Positions 41,421-51,267 of a DNA stretch of 64,000 nucleotides are shown one piece after another. The DNA comes from Diplonema japonicum (lineage: Eukaryota > Euglenozoa > Diplonemea > Diplonemida > Diplonemidae). The notes under the pieces were generated by a model that ran no database searches, was not told the origin of the DNA, and was given only the letters and a program-made list of their open reading frames with translations. The position numbers were made by a program, and so were the translations under genes. Positions within the stretch are counted from its first letter, which is position 1; the number at the start of each line of letters is the position of its first letter. The stretch lies in NCBI GenBank assembly GCA_964019335.1, contig OZ025668.1, positions 434,001 through 498,000 on the forward strand. The letters are read 5' to 3'.

Positions 41421-42230
41421 TCACCTTTTATGAATATTTTTCAACTTCCGTATCCCCCGACGCTCTGGCTGGATTTCTTGAACATCAGCACTGGCTGCAA
41501 CAAGCTGGTCGCACACCTCCCTGTGCCCTCTCAAGGAAGCGTAATACAACGGTGTGTGCTGTTGGTGGTCACGCGGGTCAATACTGCATCCATAGGAAAG
41601 AAACAGTTCTACTGTATACCTGTGACCCCTCGAGGCAGCCAGATGAAGAGGAGTTTGACCAAGATTATTTTGCGCGTCAGACGCTCGGGTCGATCGGAAG
41701 AGCAATTCTGTTGTTTCTAAGCAACCTGAGGAGGCGGCAAAATGTAAAGGAGTACCACCACAAGACGCACGACAGGAAGGGTCAGCGCCCAGTAGCAACA
41801 AAGCAGATACCATTTCTGTGTATCCATTGGCTGAAGCGTAGTGCAAAGCGGTCCAAGAACTGCTCACCAGAAATATTTCAGATCGGCTGTCGATTTCACT
41901 AACCTCTACCACACCGGCTTGAATTAGCCAAACCATGTATTCTACTTCATTACGAAGAACGCATTCGAAAAATTCCTCTTTCGTGCCTTGCAGGCCAGCT
42001 TGTCGCAGCTTCGACATCGGTGAGGATCGGACCCAGATAACATCCCCTTCGGTGAAGCCCCACACCCCTTCTTCCTTAACGACGCCACCTTCGTGGACCA
42101 GTTCGATCCCGTCCTCCCTGAACCCGTACAGCCCCGCCACCTTTTTCAGTATTGTTTCAAACCGTTCATTTTCACCTACCGACAAGCATTTCATGTCGCC
42201 GCTGCTTTCCGTGCATATGTGCAGTTGCAT
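41421..42230 (-). CDS. Ubiquitin-like/ankyrin repeat protein
   Basis: A 269-residue frame. The first ~70 residues resemble a ubiquitin-like fold (MQLHICTESSGDMKCLSV ... ELVHEGGVVKEEGVWGFTEG). Next come four to five ankyrin repeats: SSWTALHYASANGYTEMV, GGTPLHFAASSGCLETTELL, GQTPLHLAASRGHRYTVELF and HTPLYYASLRGHREVCDQL. These repeats mediate protein binding; the partner is unknown. The tail is basic (RRGIRKLKNIHKR) and its end coincides with a good donor site (AAAAG|GTGAGG). An intron may therefore start there, though splicing to the nearest acceptors adds little or only homopolymer residues. I keep the stop at 41421. Confidence 0.8.
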   Translation of the reverse strand: MQLHICTESSGDMKCLSVGENERFETILKKVAGLYGFREDGIELVHEGGVVKEEGVWGFTEGDVIWVRSSPMSKLRQAGLQGTKEEFFECVLRNEVEYMVWLIQAGVVEVSEIDSRSEIFLVSSSWTALHYASANGYTEMVSALLLLGADPSCRASCGGTPLHFAASSGCLETTELLFRSTRASDAQNNLGQTPLHLAASRGHRYTVELFLSYGCSIDPRDHQQHTPLYYASLRGHREVCDQLVAASADVQEIQPERRGIRKLKNIHKR

Positions 42231-42418
42231 TGTGTCAAGTGGGTACCGTTGGTGTTCCCCCGCTCTCCCCCTCCCTCTCCCTCCCTTCTGATTCAGTTGT
42301 TATTTAAAAAGATAGGGAGGAAAAAAGGGGAAAAATTCGGCTTTGAAAAAGCGATTACGTGAGAAGAGGTAAAAGAGGTGTGTGTTCTTTCCTTTAAAAA
42401 GAAAAAAGAAGAAGAAAA

Positions 42419-42598
42419 CAGCTATTTTTTTTTTTTTACTATCAACATTTTCCTTACCGTTGTACCTCGAGATTCCGCAGTTGTTTGTTTTACCATCGAG
42501 GGCCCGGAAAATAGGCTATAATTTCACCGTGAAGTAATGAGATTTAGCGTGAAGTAATGAGCCCTGAGAGAGCGTGAAGTAATTTCAGAAGAGTGAAA
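42419..42598. mobile_element. Short deletion derivative of element D
   Basis: The left part (AGCTATTT ... TTACCGTTGTACCTCGAG ... CCATCGAGGGCCCG) and the right part (TTTCACCGTGAAGTAATGAG ... GTGAAGTAATTTCAGAAGAG) match the two ends of the element at 47593-48335. Most of the interior is missing, as expected of a non-autonomous deletion copy. Confidence 0.65.
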
Positions 42599-42958
42599 AG
42601 AAAAGAAAAAAAAGAAAAAAACCGAACAGGAGTAAGAATAGGAGAAGGGGGGAGAGAGAGAAATGTGAAAGCGAAGATTGCAATTGCGTCATCACTACAC
42701 TGTAATTATGTTCGAGAGGCAGAGGGGGGCGGGGGGGGAGAGGAAACTTTAATAAAAAAAAACTTGAACCAACACTTTGTAGAAAATGCCATCAGGCTCA
42801 AGGGCTTCAGGTATCCTGTGCCTATAAGGTAAGGCTTCTTCTTATTTTCTTTTTTGCCTCTCCCCCTTTGTTTCTTTTTTTCTTATTTTTTTTCTTCTTC
42901 TTCAAAATTAATATTTGTTCGCTGAATGCTTATCAAAGTCACTCTCGGGGGAAATAAA

Positions 42959-43004
42959 ATCACTATGACAGGGAAAGCGAAGCAGGGGCAGCAACAACCC
43001 ACCG
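42959..43004 (+). repeat. Dispersed repeat R3, second copy
   Basis: ATCACTATGACAGGGAAAGC followed by GAAGCAGGGGCAGCAACA matches the copy at 1301-1346 with small changes and is again near an A-run. Confidence 0.6.
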
Positions 43005-43145
43005 ACCCTGCATGACTAAAAAAAAAAAAAAAAAAAAAACGGGAAGGGAAAACCTTGGGGGAAAGAAAATCAAAGTGAACCTACCGGTGGTGGTTTCATT
43101 ACGAGGTTAGAATTTTTTTCTTCCCCCCCCCCCTCTCCTCCCCTA

Positions 43146-44036
43146 TCAACATTTCAACGCCCGCCTGACAATCGCGGTAATAATCGCCTTCTCCACCGCA
43201 GCAGCACCCGTGGTGCAAATAAGATCATTCCTACTACTGGGCATCGACGCAGGCGCAGCACAATATCCAGGGAGGACCTCAGAAGGGTTCTCAATGAATG
43301 CTACATGATCAGGATGCAACACTGGCTCAGCCTCTGCAACAGATATATGAGGAACAGTTCTGTTGCTCTCCTTTCGGACCGACAAAGCAGGCATCACAGA
43401 AGACACGGTTTGGTACAAAGAATAAGACACCACAGCTGCAGAAGCAGCTGCCATAACGGGACGGGAATTGCAGTGGGACACCACACCCATCGTTGTCTTC
43501 AATGGATTGCACACTGCCGTTTTACAACTTTGCAGAGTTTCCAAAGGATGCGCAACGCAACGCGCTGCGGTAGAAAATACAGACACGACCCCGTCAATAG
43601 CTTCATGAACCATATACTGTGCTGGGTTAAGAGATGGTTGAGGTTGTGAACGTGAAGCCAGGACAGCAGATTCTGACACCGTGGACTGGATGACACTAAG
43701 GAGGGACTCGCAGTAGTCGGAAAGCTCATCTTGAGTGAAATCTTTGTTAAGATCTGCGAGGTTGAAGGGAGCCGTTCCCTTTTCTACGGTGAGCTTTCCG
43801 TTTTTCACTGTGACCTGGCAGCTGTGGCGAAGGCCGTACATACCGCAGAGAACGTTCTGATAACCTGTGTTGGGCAAAGCTTCGACCTTCTTCGCCAGCT
43901 CGTCGATGTTTTCGTTGTTTATCATACGGAGCACGCGCATTACCGCTTCCTTGTCAATACCCTCTTCTTGTAATATTTCATTGATGCCTGCCTCGAAGCA
44001 TTCCATTACTGCACTGCACTGCAGGCCTGATAGCAT
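43146..44036 (-). CDS. Hypothetical protein, 296 residues
   Basis: A single exon starting MLSGLQCSAVMECFEAGI. The N-terminal ~100 residues are helical and acidic. A region around VQVTVKNGKLTVEKG-like sequence follows, then an Ala/Val-rich stretch near 215-235 (RPVMAAASAAVVSYSLYQTV) that could be a membrane helix, and a hydrophobic C-terminus (AAAVEKAIITAIVRRALKC). No family is recognised. Coding status rests on length, ordinary codon composition in a homopolymer-rich area, and correct strand and order. Confidence 0.65.
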   Translation of the reverse strand: MLSGLQCSAVMECFEAGINEILQEEGIDKEAVMRVLRMINNENIDELAKKVEALPNTGYQNVLCGMYGLRHSCQVTVKNGKLTVEKGTAPFNLADLNKDFTQDELSDYCESLLSVIQSTVSESAVLASRSQPQPSLNPAQYMVHEAIDGVVSVFSTAARCVAHPLETLQSCKTAVCNPLKTTMGVVSHCNSRPVMAAASAAVVSYSLYQTVSSVMPALSVRKESNRTVPHISVAEAEPVLHPDHVAFIENPSEVLPGYCAAPASMPSSRNDLICTTGAAAVEKAIITAIVRRALKC

Positions 44037-44961
44037 TTTTTTTTTATTCCTTAACGAGTCGGAGTACAGGGGGGTGAAAACAGAAAGAAGAAAGAAAAAG
44101 GCTGAAAGAAGAAAGAAAGAAAAGAAGAAGAAGAAGAAAAAAAAAGTAAAGTAATTGGCACACAGGGTAAAAAAAGGGGGGGGGGGGTGTGGGGAAACCG
44201 AGTTGTTGGGTTGGTGGTGAAGGGTAAAAGATTTATATTTCTTGTTTTTTTTTCTTCACAAAAAAAAGGGCGAATCCGCAGTATGTGATAGGATCGCCCT
44301 TTAAAAAAAAAAAAAAAAAAGAAAGAGGAAGAAAAAAAATCTGGGTAAATGAGAAAAGAAATTTTTTCCTTTTTTTTTGGGTTGGGCAAAGGGGGGGGGG
44401 GGGGAGAAAAGACAGGGGAGAGGTGGGAAGGAAGGGGGTATAATCATCATGGTTCTTTCGTAGCTTTTTTTTTTCTTTTGCTTTTGTTTTGTATTCCTTT
44501 GTTTCCACTCTCTTCAACAATTTTCTTTTTTCGGCTATAAAAAGAAATAGGAAGCCAGCAGAGAGAAATTTAATTCAAAAAAGAAAAGTTAGAAAGAGAT
44601 CAAATAGGGGGTGGGGGGTGGGAATGGTAAATGAAGGCGAGTGAAAAAAAATAGCAAAAGAGAGAAAAAGAAAAAAAGATGAAAAAAGAAAATTTCAGTT
44701 TCTTTTCTTTTTTTTCCATTGATAGGGAGAAGAATAAGCGGGGGGGGGGGGGGGGGGGAATGGAACAAAGGTATGGAACTAAAGAAAAAAAGATTTTTTT
44801 GATCTACCAAAATAAGAAGACAAAAAGGGGAAAAGAAAAAAAAAAACACACACGAAGGGGAACAAAAAAAATATATGAGTTAAAGGAAGTCTTTGTGAGA
44901 CGCCCCCCAAAAAAAAGGGGGGTAAAAAAATTTTTTTTGCAAAAACATTTTTTTTTTCTCT
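44037..44961. other. Spacer with R1 fragment
   Basis: A homopolymer-rich spacer. An R1-like sequence (ATCCGCAGTATGTGATAGGA, 44268-44299) is the most diverged of the five copies. AGTTAAAGGAAGTCTTTG near 44879 is a weak R5-like match. No gene is recognised. Confidence 0.45.
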
Positions 44962-45711
44962 TCAATTGATGATTCTCCAACCTTGCTCAGGCACATAGCA
45001 GTAACAAGACAATGTTATGTTCTTAGAAGTGGTCAAAAACGATGAAGTCTTACCATGCACCCTTTCACCATTAACATGGACATACACATGAACTGTAACA
45101 TGTCTGTTCTCATCTTTGGGACTATAAGAGTAAGATTCTGTCACGAACTCCAAGATTGAACCTTTTTTGATAAGGTAGTTCTGAAGTTTTTCGGACTCCC
45201 AGTGGACGGCACCTTTTTCACCGATGCTGACTTGAGCCATTTCCTCGGACCCTCGGCCTGCTCGGACACCTTCTGCAGTGACTCCAATAGAGGTGGTCCA
45301 TGAAGGGTCATACATGCATTGGGCCATGAAAGAGAAATTTGTTCCAGATGGTTTCAGGGGGAGCAGAGGGGTGGTGTGCGCGTCCCAGTTTTTGGTCCCG
45401 CTGCACTTGTTGATGATGACCGTGTTATTTTCCGTGAAACCCGCGACAGTATTGTCACCGTCGAACAGCTCCCACGTCAGCTTCACAGGCTTGGCAACCA
45501 GGTCTAAAACATCATCACACCCGACTCCTGTTTCACTGATATCCTCGTCGCTTTCCAGCATCACCTCGTTGAACATCAAGGTGAACCCTTCTGTGTCAAC
45601 AACACCCTTTAGCTCCTGAAAAATCGCCTCTACAGAAGCATCAGAGGGCACCGTGATCCCATGGATCGTCCCGTCTCTGTCCCGGACGTGAAGCGGGAAG
45701 TCCCCGGGCAT
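44962..45711 (-). CDS. Ubiquitin-like fusion protein
   Basis: 249 residues in one exon. Residues 1-72 form a ubiquitin-like domain (FPLHVRDRDGTIHGITVPSD, then GFTLMFNEVMLESDEDISET and VLDLVAKP). The remaining ~175 residues are a beta-rich domain (KLTWELFDGDNTVAG, NTVIINKCSGTKNWDAHT, then HVTVHVYVHVNGERVHG). It resembles a B30.2/SPRY-like or lectin-like sandwich in layout, but I cannot name it. No terminal di-glycine is present, so this is an integral UBL adaptor, not a conjugated modifier. Confidence 0.7.
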   Translation of the reverse strand: MPGDFPLHVRDRDGTIHGITVPSDASVEAIFQELKGVVDTEGFTLMFNEVMLESDEDISETGVGCDDVLDLVAKPVKLTWELFDGDNTVAGFTENNTVIINKCSGTKNWDAHTTPLLPLKPSGTNFSFMAQCMYDPSWTTSIGVTAEGVRAGRGSEEMAQVSIGEKGAVHWESEKLQNYLIKKGSILEFVTESYSYSPKDENRHVTVHVYVHVNGERVHGKTSSFLTTSKNITLSCYCYVPEQGWRIIN

Positions 45712-45728
45712 TTTTTTTTTTTCTTGTG

Positions 45729-45766
<38 letters not shown>

Positions 45767-45803
45767 CTCGGGGGGGGGAATAAAAAAAAATGTTTAACAC
45801 GTT

Positions 45804-46994
45804 TTACACAACCGTCCTACTCGGCACTGGGACGTTTTCGTGCAGTTCCCTTGCGTGGAGCTCCGACCAGCTTCTTCGTCGTTTGGTGAAACCGTTCGGC
45901 GGCCCAGGGGGTTGCAGAGCTTCCATCCGCCGTTTTTTCCTCTCGGCGAGGTGCTCCGCGTTTCTCACCAACCGCTCGTTAAACGTGTCCTGCGCCTCCT
46001 TAGTAAGCTTGTACCGCTTGCTGTCCTGCACATATTGCGCATTGAGACGCTGCGCGGTTTCGGCCGCTTTTTTCGCTTCCGTATAATACATCCTCTCAAC
46101 ACAGTCCCGTTCCTCTGACGCTGTAAAGCGCAAGGTGCTCTTGTGGTGAGCGGACATCCTCGATACTTTCTCGTTCATTTTCATCAATTTCACCCTATGC
46201 GCTTCATGCAAGCGAAACGCCATGTCCTCCTGTTGCCGGTAGCTAAGCTTCATGAGCTTCTTCTTATGCAACAAGTCGAACAAAGCTTCCTTCGCCTTGT
46301 CAACGACAAGCTCCCTCCCAAGCGTCCTCGATTCGGGGGGTATTAAACTACTGTTTTTACTATTCACAGGGGGTCTTGGTTTGAAAACAGGTTTCTTTGC
46401 ATGCCGGTGGACGGCACCCCTGCATCCACTTGAAGATGGATTGAATGGGAGGAAGCTTAGTAAAAGCTTGCACCAAGGCGCTCTGCCGATTTTAACGATA
46501 GTCGCTATTCCCCGGCTAGTAGCAGGGCGTGAAGGGTTCTGCAGAATGTACCCAACGGTGTGGGTGTATGTGTACGGTGCTTTGTAAACCTTTGAGGCAT
46601 CGCGGATCCATTTTGTTTCTTTGTTGCACACCATGAGGTGGTCGTCTCGCTCTGTGCTGTAGTAAATCATGAGGGGGACGGTGCCTGGGCGCCTGCTGCG
46701 CTCGGCGTATCCGAGGAGCTCGCCCCCTCTCTGCCCTCCGTTGACTTCTACTAAGCTGTTACTTGGGGTTTTGTAAACCCACCCTATGGAACAAATGCCG
46801 TCGTACCCCTTCGCTACTGCCTTCATGTGGTCGTTCGTCGTCATATGTTTCCGAAGCCCTGGGTTCCAGTAAAGCCACAACCTTGTTAGATCTGATGAAG
46901 CAATAGACGCCAATCTTTTGCGTTGTGCTGCAAGCTGTGCCAAGTGCGACCTTGTCATTGTTTGTATTCTCGTTGCTGCGGTATCTGGGTCCAT
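45804..46994 (-). CDS. IQ-motif and coiled-coil protein
   Basis: 396 residues in one exon. The N-terminus has an IQ-like calmodulin-binding helix (AATRIQTMTRSHLAQLAAQR). The middle is globular with several Trp/Tyr (YDGICSIGWVYKTPSNSLVEV). The last ~170 residues are strongly basic and helical (KAKEALFDLLHKKKLMKLSY; AERKKRRMEALQPP), typical of flagellar or cytoskeletal proteins in euglenozoans. No named family is recognised. The ATG directly before the IQ helix is the start, following a T-rich leader. Confidence 0.7.
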   Translation of the reverse strand: MDPDTAATRIQTMTRSHLAQLAAQRKRLASIASSDLTRLWLYWNPGLRKHMTTNDHMKAVAKGYDGICSIGWVYKTPSNSLVEVNGGQRGGELLGYAERSRRPGTVPLMIYYSTERDDHLMVCNKETKWIRDASKVYKAPYTYTHTVGYILQNPSRPATSRGIATIVKIGRAPWCKLLLSFLPFNPSSSGCRGAVHRHAKKPVFKPRPPVNSKNSSLIPPESRTLGRELVVDKAKEALFDLLHKKKLMKLSYRQQEDMAFRLHEAHRVKLMKMNEKVSRMSAHHKSTLRFTASEERDCVERMYYTEAKKAAETAQRLNAQYVQDSKRYKLTKEAQDTFNERLVRNAEHLAERKKRRMEALQPPGPPNGFTKRRRSWSELHARELHENVPVPSRTVV

Positions 46995-47089
46995 TTTTTT
47001 TTCTTTTGCGCTGAAGGTTTTTTTTCTTTTGTAAAAAAAAAAAAGAAAAAAAAAAATGAGGGGGAGGAAATTTTCTAGAAATTCTACAT

Positions 47090-47521
47090 CTATAAGGTTG
47101 TCTCGGCCATTTTCATGATAATTTTGAACTCTTTCTCATCTAAAGGGAACACCGACAGTCTTGCCTGTCTCACTAAGGCGGTTTCCTTGAGCTTCGGTTC
47201 AGCCTTCACCTGTGCGAGGGTGACAGGTTCTTCCAGCGGCTTCACTGGTTTGATGTCCACCGCAACCCACTTGGTGTCTTTTGTAGTGGGGTCTTGGTAA
47301 TGCTCTTTTGTCACTTTTGCTATGCCGACAAACTTCTTTTCTGTCACAGAGTGGTAGAAAAGGACAATATCACCTTTCTTCATTTCCTTCATCATGTTTC
47401 TGGCTTGGTAGTTCCGTACCCCGTCCCAGTAGGTTTCCTTCTCCTTCACCAACTCATCCCAGTGGTACGCACCTGGCTCGGATTTCATGCCCCAGTACTT
47501 AACCTTGCTGGTTTTCGGCAT
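47090..47521 (-). CDS. EVE-domain protein (THYN1-like)
   Basis: 143 residues in one exon, matching the EVE/PUA-like fold end to end. YWGMKSEPGAYHWDEL at the N-terminus corresponds to the family opening Y-W-x-x-K-S-E-P. It is followed by YWDGVRNYQARNMMKEMKKG, GDIVLFYHS, VGIAKV and the closing KEFKIIMKM. EVE proteins (human THYN1) bind modified bases in DNA or RNA. In bacteria this domain often associates with modified-cytosine systems. A compact, complete gene with high identity to the family. Confidence 0.9.
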   Translation of the reverse strand: MPKTSKVKYWGMKSEPGAYHWDELVKEKETYWDGVRNYQARNMMKEMKKGDIVLFYHSVTEKKFVGIAKVTKEHYQDPTTKDTKWVAVDIKPVKPLEEPVTLAQVKAEPKLKETALVRQARLSVFPLDEKEFKIIMKMAETTL

Positions 47522-47592
47522 TTCCCCCCCCCCCCCTTTTTTTGGGAGAACAAAAATGGGATATGGGAAGGGATGTACAAAAAAAAAAAAAA

Positions 47593-48335
47593 TAGCTATT
47601 TACTGCCAACAAGTAATGACTTTACCGTTACCTCGAGGTTTCCGCATTTTACCGTCGAGGGCCCGCAGGGCCCGAGATGGTAAAATGCGGAACCGAGTGG
47701 TCGGTAAAGCATTACTTGGCGGTAGGTAAGTGGTTTTATTTCACGACACTCTGAAATTACTTCACCACGAGGGGCACAACAGGGTGACAAGGGGTACAAC
47801 AAGAGAGGGGTTACAAAGGTTACAATACAAGTTGTTTTCCCTCCTTTTGTTGACTAAGAGCTGCCGCTGTCGCTGGCATTGCCACTGTCACCATCTCTAA
47901 TCAGGCCTTCCCATACCTGGCGCGGCCGCTGGCTCCTTTTTTTCTGCTGCTTCGGTATTTTGAAGTCATTTGGGGAGCTTGGGTAAGCTGACTAAGTTAC
48001 CCTTACCCACAGAAGAGTTACCCCCAGAAACTGGGAACAAGGCCTAGCCAAAAGTGGGCAAATTGGGAGGAAAAAGTTGTCCAACTTGGAACTGAGCCGA
48101 GGCAAAAGTTGGCCAATTGAGCTGAACCTGGGGGGAAATAGCAAACTGAGAGAAAAAAGTAGCCCCACTGGGAACCGAACCGAGGCAAAAATTGGCCTAC
48201 CGAGGCATATTATTTAACGGAAACCCCCTATTACTTCACGGAAAACAGGCCATTATTTCACCGTGAAGTAATGAGATTTAGCGTGAAGTAATGGGCCCCC
48301 CAGTGCGTGAAGTAATTTCTGAAGAGTGAAATAAA
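47593..48335. mobile_element. Foldback element D with long imperfect hairpin
   Basis: Near the left end, 47608-47718 forms a hairpin with ~55-bp arms (left: CAAGTAATGACTTTACCG...; right: ...CGGTAAAGCATTACTTGG). A second inverted pair lies at 47735-47766 and 48307-48335 (TTTATTTCAC ... TTACTTCACC against GTGAAGTAATTTC ... GTGAAATAAA). The right end carries three spaced copies of GTGAAGTAAT. The interior 47830-48240 has short internal repeats (GAACYGARCCGAGGCAAAA) and no reading frame. Both ends recur in the short derivative at 42419-42598. Confidence 0.65.
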
Positions 48336-48828
48336 AAAAAAAACAACAAAAACAAAAAAAAAAAAAAAAAACAAGACCTCTGTTACCTTCGATCTTGGTT
48401 ATAACATATAAGAGGAAGGGGAGAGGGTGTGTGGATACTTAAAATATCTGTTTCAAGGCATCCGTGAGTGTGTTTTTTTTTTTTTTTTTTCTTCTTTCCT
48501 TCTTTTTTTTTTTGTTCTTTCTTTTTTTCTATTTCCCCCTGTGAGTAGTGTTAGCAACACAACCCGCTGCGGTGGTGTGCTATATCTTATGAAACTCTTT
48601 TGGAAGGGGGGGGGGGGGGGGGGGGATATCATCTCGGAAATAAATAGACAGTTTGGGGGGAGAGGATGTTTAATAAGCAAAAATAAAATAGAAGACAGAA
48701 AAAAAAAGTGTTTTTTTCCCCCTTCTTTCTCTTTTTTTTTTTTAACCATTAAGCCCACAGGCAAAAAACCGAAAAAAAGCCCATTTTTGAGGCGATTCCA
48801 AAAAATTCAAAAAAAAATGGCAGCATTT

Positions 48829-49831
48829 AACCATACAAAGTGTTCTTTTTATGGAGAAATGACCTCTGGAGACATTCAGGTATCAGGGTTCCCCTGAACT
48901 GGCTTTTGAACTTATGATTTTTGACCCAACACACTTTTTGGTAAGGGGGGGAAGAGGAGCAGAAAAAAGTGCAAAATAAATAATAATAAAATGCACTAAA
49001 AACCCCTTGTAACACTATTCTAGCCCAGATTTAGCTTGCGTTTCACACCTCTCTGGCCAGTGGAGGGGGTCCGGGGGCCATCAGTGAGTTTCTGGTACTT
49101 GTCGGTGTTTCGGGCTCCTGATCATCCTCGGTGATGTCTTCGTTCAGGTGGCAAAGCCAAAAGCAAGGTGTGGAATAGAGGCACTTGCCACAGGTGGAAC
49201 ATTCAGCCAGAGGACCTTCTGGGACCCATGCAATGATGGACTACGCACCTATTATGCTAATTTTTGCAGGAAAATGCTCTTTGATGCGGTCAAACCTTAC
49301 ATCCTTCGAGTCTTGTGGTCTCGATGGTGCAGGTTCTTTGCCCATGCATTTACAGAGGCCGTGTGCGATGCATTCTTCCAGTTCATTGAACTTGATGGGG
49401 GAATTAACGCTCTTCGTAAGTACCCAGCAGTTGAAGAGGCTTTTGTCAAGCAGGAACCTTAATATTTTCATCTGCCACCGGCGGCTTTGGACTACTTTGT
49501 GTTGCGTTGGGTGGCAGGTGGCATGTATGGTGTAAAAAACGAATAAAAAAGCTGGAGAGGGCTCTTCCCTGTTGGGTCGTCTGCTGGTTCGATTACACTG
49601 CCTCTTTCCACCCTATTTCCTCCAATTCTTCCCCACTTTCCTCCCCCCAAGTACTACTAGACTCGGAACTACCATTTTCTGACATTTCCTAGCATTCTTC
49701 ATCACTCACGACCAGCCCTCTGCTCCAGTCGAGTATTCTTCATTCTCAAATCATTTTTTCCCGGATTTTCGACCTCTCAAATTCTTAAAATAATGCTGAA
49801 AAAGGGCAGCATTTAGCCAAACAAAGTGGAA
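48829..49831 (-). mobile_element. piggyBac-like internal-deletion element
   Basis: The transposase remnant (49043-49685, minus) is flanked by direct repeats of GGCAGCATTTARCCAWACAA at 48829-48852 and 49807-49831. A related GCAGCATTTAACCAT motif occurs, on the other strand, in the element at 8433-10002. The outer ends and the target duplication were not resolved. Limits given are those of the direct repeats. Confidence 0.5.
49043..49685 (-). pseudogene. piggyBac-type transposase remnant (N- and C-termini only)
   Basis: An acidic N-terminus typical of the family starts at ATG 49685 (MSENGSSESSSTWGEESGEE). After a frame change and a deletion of the catalytic core comes the characteristic C-terminal segment RRWQMKILRFLLDKSLFNCW, then KFNELEECIAHGL. 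A Cys-rich finger follows (AECSTCGKCLYSTPCFWLCH) and an acidic tail. One in-frame TAG lies between the last two parts (KISIIGA-stop-SIIAWVPEG). The DDD catalytic core is absent, so it cannot be active. Confidence 0.6.
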
Positions 49832-50009
49832 AAAATCGCGCAATGGCGTCAGAAAGGTGAAAGAAAGGTCATAATTTGACCAAAAGGCCTATATATTTTT
49901 TTCTTTTTTTTTTTATGTCATATATATATGACATGTGGGTTTAATGGTTAAACGTAATAGAGCCAGGAACACCTGTGGTAAGGCTTTCCAGACCGTGGTT
50001 TTGTTCTCT

Positions 50010-50042
<33 letters not shown>

Positions 50043-51099
50043 GAGTTAAAGGAGGCCGGTGTTGGCGGCGCCCTGCTGAAAAAACCCGCAAACCCGAAAA
50101 AAAAAAAAGAGAAAAAAAATCATTATAGGGGGAGAAAAGTTAGCAACCATTTCACCGCCTAAGGACGCCCTTTAAAAGAAAAGGAGATTCGAGAAGGAAC
50201 AAAAAAAAAAAGGCGGTAAAAATACAAAGAAACCATATTATGGCCCTTTTTTTAGGGAACGGAAAGAAGAAGAAGAAAAAAAAGAAAAAAAAGAAAACTG
50301 TATTTCGTTTTTTCCTTTCTTAAAGGAAAAACGCGTGTCAAGCAAGAAAAAGGGCAGCAAGGAGGGGGGGGGAAGAAGAAGAAAAAACAAAAGAAAATTC
50401 AGCAGCCCCCCCCCCCCCCCCCCGGTTCAAAACGGGATTTTTTTTTTCGATAGACCTGCGATATTTTTTTTGGGAATACGTTTATTGGGAGCACACTGAC
50501 CCCCCCCCCCCCCCCCCCTCAAAAAGGTTCACATGCAGTTTGCTTGCCGGCATTTCACGAAACCGTTTTTATCACGAAAAGACGGCTTCACTAAATCAGC
50601 AGCTAGTAACTCCGCATGGCATGAACGGACCATTAGGCGAGCTTCATGATTGCTCCATAAAGCAACCCTTTCACAGAACTGATGAAGAGAGACAAGAAAT
50701 TCGCCGGCTTATCTCCACCTTGCGGGGGCCCTGGAATAATTCAGTTTTTTTTTTTTGGGGGGGAAAAAAAAAAGGAAAAAATACTCCACTATGCCTGACC
50801 CCACGGCCTGTGTAAGTGGAAACTCGTAGGGTGTAAAATTAATTGACACAAGCACTTGAATAAAAAAAAAAAAAAAAAAAATCAAGGTTGTGTCAATTCC
50901 TTTAAATGGTCGGTTGTTAGCTGATCTGTAAGATGGACTTATTATTTTTTTTTTTTTTTTGAATGAATTATTGATTTGAAACTGTATAAAACCGTGTCAA
51001 AAAAAAAAAAGAAGAGAAAAATAAAAAGGTGGTGGCGCGCCCCGCTGAACATTATAAGGACCGATGATGGATCTTTCTTTTAAAAAAAAAAAAAAAAAG
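49832..51099. other. Repeat-bearing spacer
   Basis: The spacer includes a TATATA palindrome (49916-49933, GTCATATATATATGAC), R5 (50044-50080; GTTAAAGGAGGCCGGTGTTG), an R3-like copy (50119-50160) and C-runs at 50404-50422 and 50501-50518. No gene is recognised. An 80-codon plus-strand frame near 50540 has no support. Confidence 0.45.
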
Positions 51100-51267
51100 C
51101 ATCAAATGTTTGATCCGTTCTCTCGTGGTAGTGCCTAGGCCGTAGTATCTATTCAGCAGCTTGGGCGTGGAACCTACTAAAATGTTGAGGATGCAATGAG
51201 CTCGCAGAATCTCCTCTAGGATAGGGTGGGTGGCCTTCAGTGACGCGAAGACCGGACGAGTGGAGTA
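51100..51267 (-). mobile_element. Fragment of the LINE C-terminus
   Basis: The minus-strand translation STRPVFASLKATHPILEE and then VGSTPKLLNRYYG matches the last ~50 residues of the retroelement frame at 1575-2441 (STRPVFATPKVTHPILEE, VGFTPKLLKRYYDG), with substitutions and a lost codon. It breaks off at the equivalent of the stop codon into a T-run, without the R1 3' UTR. Confidence 0.7.

Noticed and set aside
49916-49933. TATATA palindrome as a promoter
   Set aside because: A simple AT palindrome in a repeat-rich spacer with no gene starting near it.
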